A program made the position numbers and the translations under genes. This document shows, one piece after another, positions 43,200 through 44,520 of a stretch of 44,520 nt of DNA. The stretch spans positions 145,746 to 190,265 of the forward strand of contig NW_003112472.1 of assembly GCF_000003605.2 (NCBI RefSeq), given 5' to 3'. How positions within the stretch are numbered: position 1 is the first letter of the stretch; each line of letters opens with the position of its first letter. The DNA comes from Saccoglossus kowalevskii (taxonomy: Eukaryota; Hemichordata; Enteropneusta; Harrimaniidae). The notes under the pieces were generated by a model, which worked only from the letters and a program-made list of their open reading frames with translations, made no database searches and had not been told where the DNA came from.

Positions 43200-44066
43200 A
43201 ACTGCATTTTTAGTCTGCGTGCGTGCGTGCGTCCAGACCTGTATCTTAGAAATGCCTGGACCAATCACATTCAAACTTCACACAATGACATACATCATAC
43301 ATGATATTATACATATGCACATCAATTTGTTTCACGATCTGATTCAAGATGGCCGAATGGCAGCCATTTTTGTTCTAAAAATCATAAAAATTTCTCGGCT
43401 GTTTACAATTGGATTTTGTTCAAACTTGGTATATATGTTGGACATTATAGGACCTTGATACACATTTTGTTTTCAGATGAGATTCAAAATGGCCAACTGG
43501 CGACCATTTTGTTTTAATAAATGTGGTTCTAGTGCCATATCTCTGACTTGCTGTGACTGATTGTGTTTAAATTTTAAATATTCATTATACATCATGTCAG
43601 ATATACAGATATATTGGTTTGACGATCCGATAAAAAATGGCCGAATGGTGGCCATTTTTGTGCTAAAAAATCATCAAAATCAAGCATTTCTTGGCTGTTT
43701 ACAGATGGATTTTGTTCAAACTTGGTATATACGTTGGACATTATAGGACCTTGATGCACATCATTTTGTTTTCAGATATTAAAGATTCAAAATGGATGAC
43801 TAGTGGCCATATCTCTGACATGCTTTGAATGATTATGTTCAAATTTTATATATTCATTATACATGTATTCAAAATGGCTGTTTTTGTTTTAATTAATGCT
43901 GTTCCAGAGCAATATCTAAATACTCGTTTGACGATCAGATACAAATGTCAATCATTTAAATGTTAAACAATCATCTTGTTTATATTTCTGCTATATTACT
44001 ATAAACAAAACTATATATCTTAAATTCGATAACTAACGAGAACTGTGCCATGCATGGCTTGTTTTT
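43200..44066 (+). mobile_element. Tandem-repeat element family 2 (about 288-bp unit, 3' palindrome)
   Basis: Head microsatellite gcgtgcgtgcgtgcgtcc near 43217-43234, then units containing atggccgaatgg (43349 and 43637, period 288), caaacttggtatata and acattataggaccttgat, and a third degenerate unit. The tail ends with the perfect palindrome GCCATGCATGGC (44047-44058) followed by TTGTTTTT. The layout is the same as family 1 (microsatellite, core repeats, 3' hairpin, TTGTT). No protein-coding frame. Confidence 0.7.
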
Positions 44067-44520
44067 GACCCCCGTGTGCGAAGCACAAAAGGGAGTCTTT
44101 GCAGTTACCCTGTCTGTATGTATGTATGTATGTATGTCACTTTTTTTGTTCCCACCGTTATCTCAAGAACCACTAATCAAATTTTCGTGAAACTTGGTAC
44201 ATAGATGCTCTGGGATGATGCCAGAGTTGATTAGGTTTTGGTAAAAATCTATGAATATTAATTACCTAATTTGCATGATAATTAGCTGATTTTTAGCTGT
44301 TCCAAGACTGTTCCACTGATATCTGAAGAACCACTCATTGGATTTTGATGAAACTTGGCACATGGATGCTCTGAACTAGTGCGCAGATTTGATTAGTTTT
44401 GGGTAAAAATCTATGAATATTAATTACCTAATTTGAATGATAATTAACTGATTTCAAGCTGTTCCATGACTGTTCCACTGATATTATGAAGAACCACTCA
44501 TTGGATTTTGATGAAACTTG
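44067..44520 (+). mobile_element. Tandem-repeat element family 3 (about 162-bp unit), left part
   Basis: Starts directly after the end of family 2: GACCCCCGTGTGCGAAGCAC, where GTGC-GAA-GCAC is a head hairpin. Then come a (TATG)n microsatellite (about 44117-44140) and units beginning aagaaccact at 44165, 44326 and 44489 (periods 161 and 163). It runs off the window. Non-autonomous as far as seen. Confidence 0.75.

Larger units (their letters stand above)
40215..44520 (+). other. STK11 intron 3, partial
   Basis: Begins gtaagtat. No STK11 exon 4 (expected to encode the YLH...VHKDIKPGN region) is found before the window ends, so the intron exceeds 4.3 kb. About 40215-42180 holds nothing I can name; repeats follow from 42190. 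Confidence 0.7.

Noticed and set aside
40215-44520. STK11 exon 4
   Set aside because: Searched by eye for the expected HKDIKPGN-type coding sequence and found none; I infer it lies beyond the window.

Overview
This is an AT-rich, intron-rich animal genome fragment with one run of 376 Ns. It holds three protein-coding genes spread over long introns that are full of small repeats. Human and invertebrate gene features are mixed: very strong similarity to vertebrate ARHGAP29/ARHGAP45 and STK11, vertebrate-like intron positions, and tandem-repeat-bearing elements typical of marine invertebrates. I infer an invertebrate, most likely a deuterostome (a hemichordate would fit). A mollusc or other lophotrochozoan is not excluded.

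Layout. (1) 1-660: the end of a tandem-repeat element (157-bp unit). (2) 3408-26124, + strand: a complete 22-exon gene for an F-BAR / C1 / RhoGAP protein of 1117 residues, co-orthologous to ARHGAP29, ARHGAP45 (HMHA1) and GMIP. It ends in a PDZ ligand like that of human ARHGAP29. Its 11-kb first intron carries a 62-bp minisatellite, several palindromic MITEs and a second copy of the first element, with the assembly gap inside. (3) 26125 to about 30218: its 3' UTR and the convergent intergenic space. (4) 30669-32595, - strand: the last two coding exons of a WD40 protein with a C-terminal SOCS box, probably a CUL5 ubiquitin ligase substrate receptor. (5) 32600-36058: a divergent spacer and promoter region. 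(6) 36059 to the window end, + strand: the first three coding exons of STK11 (LKB1). Exon 4 and the rest of the kinase lie beyond the window. Intron 3 holds two further tandem-repeat element families.

The clearest discovery-type signal is that STK11 intron 2 is a textbook U12-type AT-AC intron. Its donor, branch site and AC acceptor are all visible, at the position known for the human U12 intron. Other points worth checking are a decayed copy of ARHGAP exon 21 inside intron 15, a RhoGAP arginine-finger loop with RVAP in place of RV-x-G, and three repeat families that share a core block and a period near 160 bp. Two of those families also end in a short hairpin followed by TTGTT, as in Helentron-associated elements.

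The genes are not an operon. They share a theme of signalling: Rho inactivation, ubiquitin-ligase targeting and the LKB1-AMPK axis. I see no functional link between them in the sequence. No CRISPR array, tRNA, rRNA or prokaryote-like system is present.
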